Source: Denticeps clupeoides (Eukaryota; Chordata; Actinopteri; Clupeiformes; Denticipitidae). From it: a DNA stretch of 64,000 bases. Shown one piece after another: positions 1-11,711 of the stretch (its first letter is position 1; the number at the start of each line of letters is the position of its first letter). Below the pieces are notes generated by a model, which was not told the DNA's origin, made no database searches, and saw nothing but the letters and a program-made list of their open reading frames with translations. Location: positions 5,604,313 through 5,668,312 of the forward strand of contig NC_041708.1 of NCBI RefSeq assembly GCF_900700375.1, given 5' to 3'. A program made the translations under genes and the position numbers.

Positions 1-319
1 TGTGACGTCATCGAATATTCTAACAGCGCCGGGGTTTAAGCGCCTTTTCATCGTGATCCTCCTAGAAAGTTTGGCATCTCGACGAACTTCGGCGCCGGAC
101 GGCTGAATGCGTGGTCTCCATGGCGACCGCGTGCAAATGTTCGTCTGGCGAGTTTAAGGTGACCCCGCGTCGGAACGCTCTAATGGCGTATTAAGTGTCC
201 GCCTCGTCTAAAAAGCCCACGGCGCCCCCGGGGAGCCCGGGATGGAGCCAGAGCTCGGGTGGACGCGAGTGCAGATCAGACCCATCGATCCGAGCAAAGA
301 AAGGCAGGGGAGCCCCTAC

Positions 320-585
320 CTGTCCGACTTGGGGTGCTTGTTGAAGGCGTGACTCGTCAGGTCCTGGAAGGACCTGAAGGGCTGCGGCTCCGCCGAGATG
401 CCCTGCGCGCGCCTGGTCCGGGGTCCGATGAGCTGCGCGCTGGGCAGCACCGACTGGCACTTGTGCAGCTTCCGCTTCAGCGCGTGGATCTCGTCCTCCT
501 TCTCGGCGAGACGCCGCTCCAGGTCGTTAATCCGCTCGTCCTTCATCACCAGCAGCTTGGCGAACTCTTCCTCCAGATCGGTCAT
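320..585 (-). CDS. prkg1: cGMP-dependent protein kinase 1, first coding exon (alpha-type N-terminus), partial gene
   Basis: The ATG is at 585-583 and the exon ends at 320 in front of a GT donor (319-318, AG|GTAGGG), giving 88 codons plus two bases. The peptide begins MTDLEEEFAKLL and carries the leucine/isoleucine-zipper heptads of PKG-I alpha (about residues 1-47), the HKCQSVL segment with the family's redox-sensitive cysteine (Cys43 counting Met), and the autoinhibitory segment RRAQGISAEP (about 58-67). From family knowledge, this region dimerises the kinase, binds anchoring partners and occupies the catalytic cleft when cGMP is absent. The cGMP-binding and kinase domains lie beyond the left edge of the window; positions 1-319 are intron 1. 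The gene is divergent from a1cf. The isoform call rests on similarity to the mammalian alpha exon; the beta exon is not in the window. Confidence 0.93.
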
Positions 586-1000
586 CCTTCCCCGGGCGCG
601 TCGGGAGAAGTTCGCGAAAGTGACAGCGGGGCGCCTTTCTTCCCTTTCTCTTCCTCCTCTTCTCCTCCTTCCTCTTCTTCTTCTTCTTCTTCTTCTTGGG
701 GTGGGAGGGGGGAGAAGAAAAGCGCTTCCCCCACCTTCCCAGATGCGCGGCGCGGAGCTCGGACGGTCGGCAGCGGGGCTTAATGCTTCTGTGCCTTCCA
801 GAGACCAATTAGAACCGGCCTGACCCCCCCCCACCCCACCCCAGTCCCTCCCCTGCCGCGTGCACGCGCACCCCTCCCGCACCCGCGGCCAGGACGCGCG
901 CACGCCGCCGCCGGGACACGCCCTCGGGCGCGAGAACTCGCACATGTCGCGATTTCCACCGGGACGCCGGGTTCGTGACTTCGGGTCTGTCGCTTTTAAA
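586..1000 (-). promoter_or_regulatory. prkg1: Likely prkg1 5' UTR and GC-rich promoter
   Basis: The DNA just upstream of the prkg1 start codon is rich in CpG (about 720-970) and includes a long purine/pyrimidine-biased tract. No strong TATA box is placed convincingly; a TTTTAAAAG at 994-1002 is the only candidate. The transcription start cannot be set from sequence alone. Confidence 0.45.
641..700 (-). repeat. Homopurine tract (GAA/GGA-rich on the transcript strand) in prkg1 5' UTR
   Basis: The plus strand is almost pure C/T (TTCCTCCTCTTCT-type, then about nine CTT repeats). The prkg1 sense strand is therefore a 60-base purine run immediately 5' of the coding exon. Such mirror-like purine runs can form triplex DNA and are unstable in length. 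Confidence 0.8.
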
Positions 1001-4000
1001 AGCTTCAGTGCTCGTTAGTAAAAACCCCTTCGACTCCACCAAATTCACACCGATACACGATCTAGCGCGTCAGCATGTATGTGGGTTCATTGTTCCAAAC
1101 TTATTCTTATTCTATACCGACAACATTTTATTTGGTCAAATCTGTGAAATGACTTTATTTTAATTTATTTTAATTTTTTTTTTTTTTTTTTACAGTTGAC
1201 TCCCTATCCAGGGCTGATACCGAATCGACCCTCCCACTCCAGAATGACTGCATTCATACCTCAACCCCCCCCCACCCTGCTTCTCTTCACCTCGAGAGTC
1301 CGTGTGGGCCCAGAAATAGTCGCTGGCTGGAAAAGCGTGTGTTTTTACACACCCCTCTGTTCGCCAGGACAGTCATAAGTCATAGAATGACCCCCCCCTC
1401 CCACCCCCCAGGACAGGAATTTAAAGTGCGAGACGAAATAATAAAGCGCCTAAAAATGCCCGAGCCCCTTGTCCGACTCCGTTAATGCTCAACTGCACTC
1501 GGAGAGCGAAATACCCAGAATTCATTCGGCACTAAAAAAAGTAGTTAATATGTGCAAGGCGGGCTACCCAGAATTCACTTAATGATAAATGAAGTCGGCG
1601 CATGTACGGCGCGGAGAAAACGATGCTTCGATGAAAGCCAGCCAGCGCTTTGGCCCCTGGTGACATGTTCGGGAGGGGCCGCGCCGGTCACCTTGACTCC
1701 TCTCGCCGTGCCAGACCATTAGGCTGGAGCTGGCCCGGGCTGCAGCTCACAAAACCCGAGCGACGGCAGGCACCGGAGGGGACGAGCGGGTGCCATCAGG
1801 CCCGTCCCCGGGGACGGGGATCGGTTTCCGGGCCGGGGCCGGGCAGACGTTAGTCACCCCCCTTCTGTAATGCATACATTTTCGCTCGCTGAAACCGTAG
1901 AGGCTCCCTAAGTGAGGACAGGATGTTTCAGAATCAATAGTGTTTGCCTCATGCGCCTGGCCGGCTCTATAAATGAGCCTCTGTCCATTGATGTTGGAGG
2001 AGAGGGGGCTGATGGGTAAGAAGCGGCCTGTGTTCTGTTAAGCATGAATGGAAGTGGGTATCATCACCGCTTCCACAAATACAGATCAGTGGAATATTAT
2101 ACCTGGATATATGGGCAGGGATGTAATGGCCTGCAGTGTTGCCGTATTTAGAATACTGTTGCTTTGAGAACCGTCATGACCGTCAATAAAAAATGATGGG
2201 TGTTAATAATATATAATAGTCACAGTGATTCTGACATTTTTTTTATGAATCACAAAAGAATACATTCATGAAAACAGTATGCAATTTATCAACATTGTTT
2301 ATTGCCATAATATTTATCTACTGTAGTATAATTTATCACAGACAGTAAATTCTTACTCTAGTAATATAGTCAAAAAGTCTTGGCCACTAGACATAAATTA
2401 AATAAAAATGGTCACTAAACTGTATAGTTTTTAGCATGAAGTAACTCTTTATATACATAATTCATTGGTTTTTTTTTTTATTGTTAGTCAAACGGTCTCC
2501 TGTCCCTCGAAGGCCGCTTATTTTCTAGGCCTCGTTTGGCTCGGCCTTATTAATTACCAGCGGACCCGAACGTGCCTTTCCACCACTTTACTCATCAGAC
2601 CCCAGACACGTGGTGTTATTCACGCCCGGCTGCAGTTCTGCAGAGGTCTGGGGAAAAAAAAAAAACAGAGCGTTGCCCCGCCTCAGCAACCCCCAACCCC
2701 CCTCCCTCCCTCCCAAAAGCAAAACATGCCGCTCCCCCCCCCTACAACCGCCGTGGGTCTGGAGGAGGGAGGGCCGTAATGTCCTCAGGTAAAAATAACT
2801 CGGGAGCTCTGACCTTCCTCCCCCCCCTCCTGAGAAAGAAAGCGTTGCCAGATAATGGCGCCCTGGCTGTACGCGGCGCGGGTGCCAGTCCTCCTCTGAA
2901 GAAGGTCAGGGCCCAGCTCGGGAGCCGGCAGGAGGTGCAGGCCGCTGGGCTGGTGAGGAGGGGCTGAAGCGGGGCGACGAGATTTAAAAAAAAAAAAAAA
3001 ACGCTGTCTCACGACCACGTCTCCGGTGTCGGCTCAGCTGTCGCCCGGCCGGGGGGGGGTCACATTTGTCTGCATGGTATTGATTGGCTGGTGCAATCGA
3101 TGCCGATTTGCCGCCCTTGGCGGCAGCGTCTAACGTTACGCTTTTTTTTTTTTTTTTTTGGCAGAGAAGGGACGACGCTCGTGAATCTACCAGACGTCCC
3201 ACCGACGAAATCTGTTGTTGCTTTTGGTGGAAGGAAGTCGTTGGTGGTGTTAATGGGTGGGCGGGGGCCTGAAAAAAAGAACCGATAAGGGCCCTAAAAA
3301 AGGTTTAGGTCAAGCCTTGGAATGTTTCCAGAGCATTCTGCTGTGCTTCTTACAAGTTCTTGCAGGTTCTGCGCAAATGGAACAACACACCCCACACAAA
3401 AGGATACTAAAGCGCTCTAACAATGTAACAAATATTTGACTACTGTACAAAAAATGTTGAATATTTGAAACATTTAAAATTCGCGCTGCCAAATACCGTA
3501 ACGATGTTAAGGCTCCGACCCTCTTGTGTCTTTTTTCTTTACTTTCTTGGTTCTACAGCGCAATGGAGAACAAAGTGTCTTTGCACATGTGTACGTCGGA
3601 ATGAACACCCAAAGCGCCAGTCGCAAGTGTTGACATTCCCCAGAGCAATGTTCCTTAACCCTTAAACGGGTAAGGGGCCATATTTGGTTACTTGGGAGGA
3701 CGTCCAAAAGGGATGCGGACGGTTACAGATGCAACTGAGGTCAGCTTTAAATGCCTTGGTCATTTGCCTACAGATGGCCCGTCACTAAAAAAGGTGTTCA
3801 GCAGCCAGAATCCAGTCATATGGCTGGAGAGGGACGTCTATTTTTTACATTTGGTCTCATATGGTACCAGACCGGGAAGCACTGAGGCAGGTAGGGCAAC
3901 ACCTTGAGATGAAAATCTGTAGCTTCATCAGCTACACTTTCATACACGTTTTCCAAAACAAGTTCCTTTACATTTAAAACTTTTTTTTTTTTTTATGAAA

Positions 4001-4005
4001 TATTT
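1001..4005. other. Intergenic stretch between prkg1 and a1cf, no gene seen
   Basis: Both strands were read. Short open frames exist but none resembles a known protein. GC-rich patches occur at about 1640-1860 and 2500-3060, with homopolymer A/T runs at 1168-1190, 2983-3001 and 3141-3159. No recognisable RNA gene. Confidence 0.5.
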
Positions 4006-4068
4006 GAAAGTGGTTTTTTGTCATTGTGATACACAGTGCACACAATGAAATGTGTCCTTTGCATTTGA

Positions 4069-4681
4069 AGGTCCCCTATCATGAAAATGTCCCCCTAAAT
4101 GTTCCCCTAGCCTATGTCTATGATCCTGCAGTGGCTAGAAATGGCAATATATATATATATATATATTGCCATTTCTAGCCACTGCAGGATCATATATATA
4201 TATATATAAATGGCTTTGGTCATTCTGCTTTGCCATTCAGATAGCGGCAGCTCAGGCGGTAGGATCTGGAATTTGTCCCCTTATGTCCTGTGGCTGCCCG
4301 ATTTTGTCCAGAAACCTGATTTGGACTGTGCATACGTGTGCATGCACAATGGTTAGGGTTATGTTTAGGAGTAGACCTGGAGTTCGCACGTGCAGTACCG
4401 GTTCAAATTGGGTAGCAACATGTCCTCATAAGGGTGAAGGTTACACTATGTCATGTCTGCGCCAAACATTACGGTTGGTGAATGGTGCTGATGACATTTT
4501 TGGCCCCTAAACTTCCGTTCGAATTCTTGTCCCGCCTCTCTCCTCCTCATTAGCATTTAAAGCGCCAGACACTGAAATGGCGCGTCCTGGGGAGATCTCA
4601 TTGTGGGTCTGGCTAAAAATGGCTGTAATTTTGCACCAAGGCTAGAATTTCACAGACTTCAGATACAATAGTAGGGGACCA
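4069..4681. mobile_element. Non-autonomous DNA transposon (MITE) with TTAA-like target, copy 1
   Basis: It is bounded by the inverted ends AGGTCCCCTA and TAGGGGACC. The flanks are TTGA and CTAA, and the other SINE copies have TTTAA at the same place, so the target was probably TTAA. A second copy in opposite orientation lies at 42305-42833 with exact TTAA on both sides. It carries no transposase frame. TTAA targets suggest a piggyBac-type enzyme, but the ends do not prove it. Confidence 0.75.
4119..4194. repeat. 76-base perfect palindrome inside the MITE
   Basis: Two 38-base arms meet without spacer at an (AT)n centre. Base 4119 pairs with 4194 and every inner pair matches; the next pair outwards (4118/4195) fails. 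The arm contains CCTGCAGTGGCTAGAAATGG, which occurs only once in the other MITE copy. Confidence 0.9.
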
Positions 4682-4826
4682 CTAAGGACGATAAAAAAAG
4701 CAAAAAAGTGAGCAGCTGACAGCCATAAAAGGTGTCCGGGGAGCAGTGTGTGGGGGCGGTACCTTGCCCAAGGAGACCCCTGTGGCACCTTCGGTTACGA
4801 GTCCACTTCCCTAACTGCTATCAGGG

Positions 4827-5502
4827 ACTGAAATCCTTCGGGCACCTCCAAGCAACCTGAACCTTTGGAACCAAATGTTCATGGTGCCATGACCAATACC
4901 AGGAAAGCACATTGTGCCGCAGGAGGTGCTCCGGCTTCTCAGTTCACATTCGGATGAGGAAGCGTTTAATGCTAACGGGTCGGAGTCAACGTGACTTCAG
5001 GTGAGGCGAATATTACGTGACTTTATCCCTGTTGCTTAGTCACATGTTAATGGTGCCACCAATCAATAGACAAAAGAAGGGCAGCGCTCTCATTTCCGAC
5101 ATATTAATATTCCTTGGTGCCCCGAAGACTCATAAACAGAAAAATCAGAGGGAGATCAATAGCAGGAAGCTTTTTTCCCCGTGGCCTCGGGTTTCTGAAT
5201 GGTAATGGGCTGCTTTTTGAGTCGATGAAAGAAAATATGGCAGTTATTATTTTCTGAAATGTCAAGCCACCTGTTTTTCTTTCCTTATCAATAATTGAAA
5301 AACCTAATATTAATATGAATATCAACAATATTGTTAATATTGATGGTGGACTTTACTTGGAGAGACAGTCAGATAGGGTTAAACCATATTGAATAATATG
5401 ATTATTTTGTCAGAACTTGCTCAGTTATAGAGGGAAAATAAATTAAAAAAAACAAGCATTCTAGGTTTTAATCAGTGTATTCAGCTTTTAAGTATGAACA
5501 GT
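4827..5502. other. AT-rich intergenic stretch, nothing recognised
   Basis: No coding frame with similarity to known proteins. The part at 5300-5350 is a run of AATATT-type words with weak dyad symmetry. Confidence 0.45.
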
Positions 5503-6590
5503 AGTGTCACGTCCGCGAGCTGATGGGGAATGACATCTTTGGACATCTTGCAAACAATGATTTATTAAAAACAGAGGAAAGCAGCTTGAGGGCCAAAAAC
5601 AGTGGAAACAAAAGGGGAGAACAGAAACAAACCCGCAGGCGTGTGGCGACTGCCAGAACTGAAAACAACTAAACTCTGATGGGCTGCTGAACAGCACCTT
5701 ATAACCACCCTGCAGATTGGTGCCAGGTGCATTTCCAGGTGCACCCAATCATGAGGGGTGGTAGTAGCCTAGTGGGTAACACACTCACCTATGACCCAGA
5801 AGACCCAGGTTCAAATCCCACTTACAACCATTGTGTCCCTGAGCAAGACACTTAACCCTAAGTGTCACCAGGGGGACTGTCCCTGTACATACTGATTGTA
5901 AGACACTCTGGATAAGGGCGTCTGATAAATGCTGTTAATTACAGAGCTCCCCCTTCACAGGCTACGTCCTCGGAGCCCCAGCAGTAACATCAGCGGAAGA
6001 GGCGCGGTGGACGGCGGCAACCACAGGGCTCCTGCCATGCTGTGTCCTTCCACTGGAGGACCTGGACCCTTTGGCTGGCTCCAAGACATCGGACCCTCCA
6101 ACCTGCACACAAAATTCAGGGCCAAACCTTCCAGGGTACATGTGGGCCCTGTCTTCCACACATCCCCTCTGTGATGCTTCTTGCGGGATGCTCTCGCTGC
6201 ACCCTCAGTTAGTGTCTTCTGGTGACGTGCAGCCCCTGTTGCTGCATGTCCCTCCCGGACCCTCTGACAACTACTTATTGCACCCCAATGTGGTGCCTTC
6301 TGGGCACATTCACCCCCTCCCGGCGCACGTCCCTGGTGCCAGTGTGGGGGCTTTGCTGGACCATCCGCTCAGCCCCTTCTGGGTCCGTTGGGACAAGCAG
6401 GCCCTCTTTCTGCCTGTCCCAGCTGGATCCTCATGCCTCCCAGGGGGCTCTGTGGCGCTCCGCCCCTCTGGAGGCGGACCCAGGCCCATGCATGGCCCGC
6501 CCTGCTTACCAGCTACCGGAGAACCCAGCACCATGGCTTCCCCACCCACCCTACCCTCAGGAGGAGTCCCCAGACTCATAACCTCGTATG
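5503..6590 (-). mobile_element. Possible LTR-retrotransposon fossil, fragment
   Basis: Read on the minus strand, about 5750-5504 has a TATAA-like box, an AATAAA and an end in GTGACA, the layout of a long terminal repeat. Beyond an inserted SINE (5756-5942) lies a GC-rich, repetitive stretch to about 6590 with a purine-rich run next to the SINE. It is broken and old-looking, and no recognisable gag or pol is seen. The assignment is weak; it could be another kind of repeat. Confidence 0.3.
5756..5942 (+). mobile_element. tRNA-derived SINE, family A (full-length)
   Basis: The head shows tRNA-like promoter boxes (TAGCCTAGTGGGTAAC, then GGTTCAAATCC). The body has CCCTGAGCAAGACACTTAACC, and the tail CTGGATAAGGGCGTCTGATA resembles L2-type LINE 3' ends. 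Related copies lie at 20.97, 22.6, 24.0, 43.98, 60.6 and 61.05 kb. Confidence 0.85.
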
Positions 6591-6689
6591 TTTTTTTTTT
6601 TTTTTCAGTCCTCTTCTCCAATGATTCCAACAAAACCAGTGAAGACCCCGCACTCCCCCGCACTAGTGGTTCACAGAAGAGGCAGTGTT

Positions 6690-6905
6690 CTCCGAACGAT
6701 GCTCAAGTGTGTCAAGCAGAGTGCAATCTTGGCATCATCAGACCATAGGATTGTCTTCCATGTCGTCTCAGAGTCTTCTGTCTTGCTTACGGCCCAACAA
6801 TGGCTTTCTGTTAATTCCCCATAAATCCCAGATTTATGAAGTGACCGTGATGTTTCTGTCCCGTGCATAGTTTCCCACAGTGTCCTCCTCAGTCGCTGTG
6901 GAATA
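6690..6905 (-). mobile_element. Degraded Tc1-like DNA transposon relic
   Basis: The plus strand contains CATCAGACCATAGGATTGTC followed by TGGCTTTCTG and a CATAAA-CCCAGATTTATGAAG block, a word order familiar from the antisense transposase region of fish Tc1-family elements. No intact frame and no inverted ends were found. Confidence 0.5.
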
Positions 6906-9100
6906 CTGCAATACTGTTCTTGAGATTCTCATGTAATATCTGAAATTCAGTCTCTTCGTTATTTTTTGACAGGTGTAATCCACTCTCACTTCAGTCAGCG
7001 CTGATCAGATTTTGTCCACCGCGCACGCTTGTGAAGCTTAGAAGAAAGGTCTCAGCCGGCTTCGTCAATCCATCATTGCAGAGGCCCAAGCCATCTGTCA
7101 CGGCGAGCCTCACACCGGATGGCGACTCACCAGCAGCCACCATCCTGTCCACTTCCCTTTACCACGCTTTTCAATGTCTTCGTTTTTCCCAGATGAAAAA
7201 TGGCGACAGGGTGAAAGACGGGAAATTGTAATTCTGTACTGCAGTATTGGGGGACTTGGGGTCATGCATTCTTTTCTCATTTGGGTGTCTTTTCCGTGTA
7301 CTATTTACAGATTTAAACATAATGTTAAAAAAAAAATTATATTAGATGCATTATATTATGTTACATTGTAATATTGATTAAGTGTTTTGTGCACGAAGCC
7401 CATTCTAGAGTCATGCCATGGCGGCCAAGAGGCTCTCGCCGAACTGCCTGATTAATTCTGATGTGGTTACATAACGACAGAGAGACAAAGCAGATCTGGC
7501 CCGAGATAATGAAGGAAATCTTCCACCATGTGGGCCTTCTCTCACACTCCCAGAAACCACTGCAGCTCAGCTCAGCGATTACAAATTCACAAAGGTTAGT
7601 CTTTTTGTTTTTTTTGTCATTTGTGGTGCAGGCAACACTTTCCTGAAAACATATTTCCAAGGGAGATAAAATAAACTCATCACAGTGGATAGTTTTGATC
7701 TTTAATCCTTCAAACTAAAGGTGTGAATTTGGAAATAATCCCATCACATTGGGATGCCATCAAAAGAAACCCCACCCCTCCAAAATAAAAACCCACAGGG
7801 GTTAAAAATGTTACCACAAGGGGCCGCCAGATACCATCAAAAAATAAAAAATAAAATCACAAACTAAAAAGCCAATTTAATTTTTTTTTTCAAGCAACAA
7901 GAAATTCAGGGTAAAATACAGTTAATAAAAGTCATCTGATTTTTCAAAGAAAATATCAGAAATGGGAGTTTACAAATAAACTAATAATTAATCAGGTATC
8001 GTTACTTGACTTTAACTTTCAGCTAAATGTACTTTTCCAACACACAGTTGTATATGAATGTTTGTAATGTCGACACCTTATATTTTCAGGTTTCGCTTGT
8101 CACTCTCGTTGCAGTTCACGTGAGTGTGATTATCTGTTATTATGCTTTATCCAATTTTGTGTCATTATGTGCCATCCAGACATCGAGCCTAGTTTCAATG
8201 TTATTGGACGTGGCTTGGAAACAGAAATAAACACACAGAGACAAGACAATCGCGTTGTTCATCCATCTTTCCACGTGGTGAACATCCAGACGTCAGGCAA
8301 GAAAAGAGAGGAAACAGGCCTCTAGCTTTTACGTCTTGTCACCATGAAGGATGGAGGCTGTGGAAGAAAAAGTCCTTCTTTTATTCATCCTTATGGCACA
8401 TCAGATATGAAATTGCGTTCCTACTCCTTTATAATTGTCTTTTTTTTTTTATTTGATACTTTAAGCATTAGTACTGCTAGTACTATCTGAGTGAAAAATG
8501 TTTGTGCTTTTGCCACCTCTTGGGAAATACGAACATATAATCCTACTTTATTGACCCCTTCGCGAGGCAGGATGTACTTCATAGCTGCTACTGGATGCGG
8601 CTGGAGCTAAAGAGGGCAGCATCCACAGCAGGTCTGGTCAGCGTCCGACCCCAGCGTGAGATCCCAAGCAGCTCCCCTGCCGCCCCTATCTAACTCAAAC
8701 AAACAAGGCGAGACGGCGAACGTGGGGGCCGAACGACAGTAGCATGTTTACCGGGTCGATTGCGCCTTTGCTGAAGGGGACCAGTGCTGAATTCGTCTGA
8801 CGTGGAGCTGCTTCCCACGACCCATGAATGTCACACAGTCATAAGGATGATGTTTCGGTCACCTGGTCCCCAACTCAACTTAAATATGCCTATGTGTTTT
8901 TGTGATATTGACAGTCAGTGTTTTTGTATGTGATATTTGCATTTATCCATGTAATTTAGATAAAAATGCAATTTGTGTGTTTTGAAAAGGTCCTCTTAAA
9001 GTCTGAAATATTGCATCGTAAATTAAGTCCCGCAAACATGCATGTCGTGAAACCACAATCTCTTCAGACCTCCACCACAGAGGCCGGTTGTGGAAGATCT
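6906..9100. other. Intergenic stretch upstream of a1cf, nothing recognised
   Basis: AT-rich, unique-looking sequence. A small open frame at 7361-7660 (minus) and others have no known similarity. I see no RNA gene or repeat family shared with the rest of the window. Confidence 0.4.
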
Positions 9101-9104
9101 TTCT

Positions 9105-9190
9105 ATTCCTGGTCAAAGGGCTGTGGAGTGGAGAAAGAGCGAGAGAGATAGGAGTGGTTAAAGTTTAACCCGACGGCCCCATAAAGCACC
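9105..9190 (+). promoter_or_regulatory. a1cf: Likely a1cf promoter with HNF1-like and HNF4-like sites
   Basis: At 9156-9170 lies GGTTAAAGTTTAACC, a perfect 15-base dyad close to the HNF1 consensus. At 9110-9120 lies TGGTCAAAGGG, an HNF4-type half-site motif, and at 9180-9187 a TATA-like CATAAAGC. About 130 bases downstream is a strong splice donor (9316). HNF1 and HNF4 drive liver, gut and kidney genes, which is where a1cf is expressed in mammals. Promoter status is inferred. Confidence 0.5.
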
Positions 9191-9211
9191 TCGAGGACAG
9201 TGAACCTTTGG

Positions 9212-9315
9212 AGTTTGATATGATGTGATTACGGAGTCACCCCCAGTGACACGTTGCCAAATCCACCAGAATGAAGGTCTGAGGCTTCCGGGTGGTGATC
9301 TCTGGAATTGCTCAG
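9212..9315 (+). other. a1cf: Candidate a1cf non-coding first exon
   Basis: The stretch ends in CTCAG|GTAAGG at 9315/9316, a near-ideal donor. A matching acceptor is at 11665-11666 (TTTAATTTCAG), 45 bases before the a1cf ATG. The left end is estimated from the TATA-like element and is not fixed. No transcript evidence is available here. Confidence 0.4.
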
Positions 9316-11666
9316 GTAAGGTTGCACTCGTGTGACTCTCAGCTAACTTTTCTGTCTGTATTTATTATTGTTATTAATGGTTTCATCTGTGTTTCCAGAC
9401 TGCTGTGTATTTTAATAGAAATGGGGAATGTTTCTTCTTTTCTGTAAGAGATAACCCAGGAATAGTATGACTCTAAACACTGGTCAATAAAGGATGAGGG
9501 TCAAAAATGTTCTTTTTTGGGGGTGCATTTAAGTGCACTTAGTACTTAGAATCGTTTTAATTTGCTGCAAATAATGTAGTAAGCAGTGCCAGGAAAGGTT
9601 ATAAACATGTCATCTTTTGGTAAACGATGGTAAGCGCATTAGCTGGCGGTACTTTGGTAGACAATTTAATTTATGCAAATTGCTGGATTACGGCTCTTCC
9701 GTAAGGACGAGAAGTCTAGCATATGTTATGTATTGTGGTTGCAGTGGCGTTACCTGTCAGTTGCCGCACTGCCGCCTTAAGCATTCATTAATGATAATAA
9801 TTAGTGTGACTTATACTAATTAGTGTAGTTACATTGCTATCAGGTAATTCACACAAAGCACAAAGGAGTTTTTTATAATTTTTTTTTTGCCCTTCCAGTC
9901 CAGGCAAACTTTGTGGCCTTCGCCGCTGTGTGTATTTAGCTTCGGTCAACAGAGCTCTGACCAGCAGCTTCTAATGTCAGCCAAGAACTCGCCTGGTTAT
10001 CTTGTTTATGCAAACGGTAACCAGGCTGTTCTGGAGAGATCGCCAGAGAGGTCGTTCTAATGGACTTCTTTTGTTGCTGAGCCGCTGTGCCTTTGTGGGC
10101 CTTTCGGAGATCTGTTGTTTTAAGAAATAAAACTTCTGCTGCCAGCGTAATCATTAATCAGGGTCCGGACCGTGGTGTCCCGCTTTCAGTAGACATTTGA
10201 AAGCAAGTCAGGCTTTGTCACTGGAGCACTTTCTAATGTGATTGTGATGATGCTCCATTATGATGTTCTTTCTAAAGGACCGGTGACAGGTCACCTCCCG
10301 TCTGGATTTTTCGATTACCTTGGCATCTGCGGGAAAATTAAACTGTCAAGAGGCCCGGAATTATGAGGAGAGGAGCGTCAGCAACAGTCTGTATGTCTTG
10401 GCAGGTGGACTAGGTGGCGTTTTGAAAGGTTCAGCAGCTTGGCACTTAAAATACAATAGATGTGTCAGGAGAAAGGAGAAAGGCTAACGGCGCTTGAACC
10501 GCTCACTCCTCCGAACCCCCGTGAGCTTGAGCCTGAGCCTGAGCCTGAGCTGTCGTCAGCGTCTCCCTTTGATCCTGATTGAGTTGAAACGAGATTTGGA
10601 GATAGAGTCCATTGTACGGGTGATGTGATCAGAACTTCCCTACTCCAGAAGGGCAGTAATGAGACTAAGTCACATTAACACAAAAGCCAGAGAAGATTGG
10701 TTAGGTGAGGGTTATTTCTACCTGCGAATATACTGTGTTGACCTGGATGTGAGACAACCCCACTTTTTCAGACCAATATCAAGCTTTCTTCTGTAGGTCT
10801 TCTGTAGATGCAGAAAATTATTAGTTTTTTCAGATAATTATGACAAGGTAGGCTGTTATTTAATACATTTCATGAATCCTTCATTAATCAATTGATATGC
10901 CACATTCAAATTGGATTAGATGAATAAATGCACATTTTATTTACACAATTAAAAATTGCAAAAAAAAAGGTAGCTGATTTACTAATAGTATCTAGATGCA
11001 CCTACCGATATTTTTTGTCTAGACCATGAATGTAAGATGGCAAAGTAATCTGTTACACCTAATATTTTAGCACTGACGTTAAGTAAATAAACTAGGTTAC
11101 AGCAGGTTTGATTGGTTTATTTACTCTACGTCAGTCTGACAGGATTATTCAATTTTGTTGTTCACCTTTTTCATATATTTTGGCCAGTAGGGCACTTTGT
11201 TAGAAGGAGGATGGTTTGAAAGTGTTGTGTGGGATCAGGATAAATTTACAGACGTTACAGATGCGGTCCCGGCGCTTGGCTTCCGATTTGATTTGGCTCT
11301 GTTGATAATTATGCGTTGGTCCTTCACCAAAAACCTCTCGCTTAATGGTGTCACCACGTGGACGCCTGAGGAAGACAAAGGGAACACAAGATGTGCATGC
11401 TACAAGGAAGCACTGAAAGCAACACTTTAAAATACATAATTAATTTGAACGCTAGCATGCATAATTTAATTAAATTGCACTGAATTTTAGAGGAATAAAA
11501 TGTTCACGGTCTATAATGACATGATGTGGTTATTAGTTTCAATCAAAACGGTCCTCTTTTGAATAAGGTTTTCCAATCAGACCACTTGCAGTTCTTTATA
11601 TTCATTTGCGTTGGAACGGCAACAGCCTTGTCATTCATGTTGTTCTGACCTTTGATTTAATTTCAG
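9316..11666 (+). other. a1cf: Probable a1cf intron 1
   Basis: AT-rich sequence without coding similarity. A short TGAGCC tandem (about 10522-10548) is the only repeat noted. Confidence 0.4.
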
Positions 11667-11711
11667 TGAGCACCCCTAATTTTGCTGATTTATTGCTGAT
11701 AATCATTCACA

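Larger units (their letters stand above)
4006..4826 (-). mobile_element. tRNA-derived SINE (family B), interrupted by a MITE
   Basis: The two halves (about 4006-4068 and 4686-4826) match other family-B SINE copies in this window (for example 38828-39074) in the correct order and strand: first the tail segment with the ATTGTGATACAC and TGTCCTTTGCATTT motifs, then the body segment with GGGGAGCAGTGTGTGGGG. The gap between them is exactly the MITE at 4069-4681. The tRNA-like head is degenerate. Confidence 0.7.

Noticed and set aside
5760-5825. tRNA gene at the head of the SINEs
   Set aside because: Boxes A and B are present but the cloverleaf is not intact and the segment is fused to SINE body in every copy.
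6071-6748. 225-codon proline-rich frame
   Set aside because: Low-complexity, repeat-like sequence, open in several frames on both strands and linked to an LTR-like fossil; no known domain.
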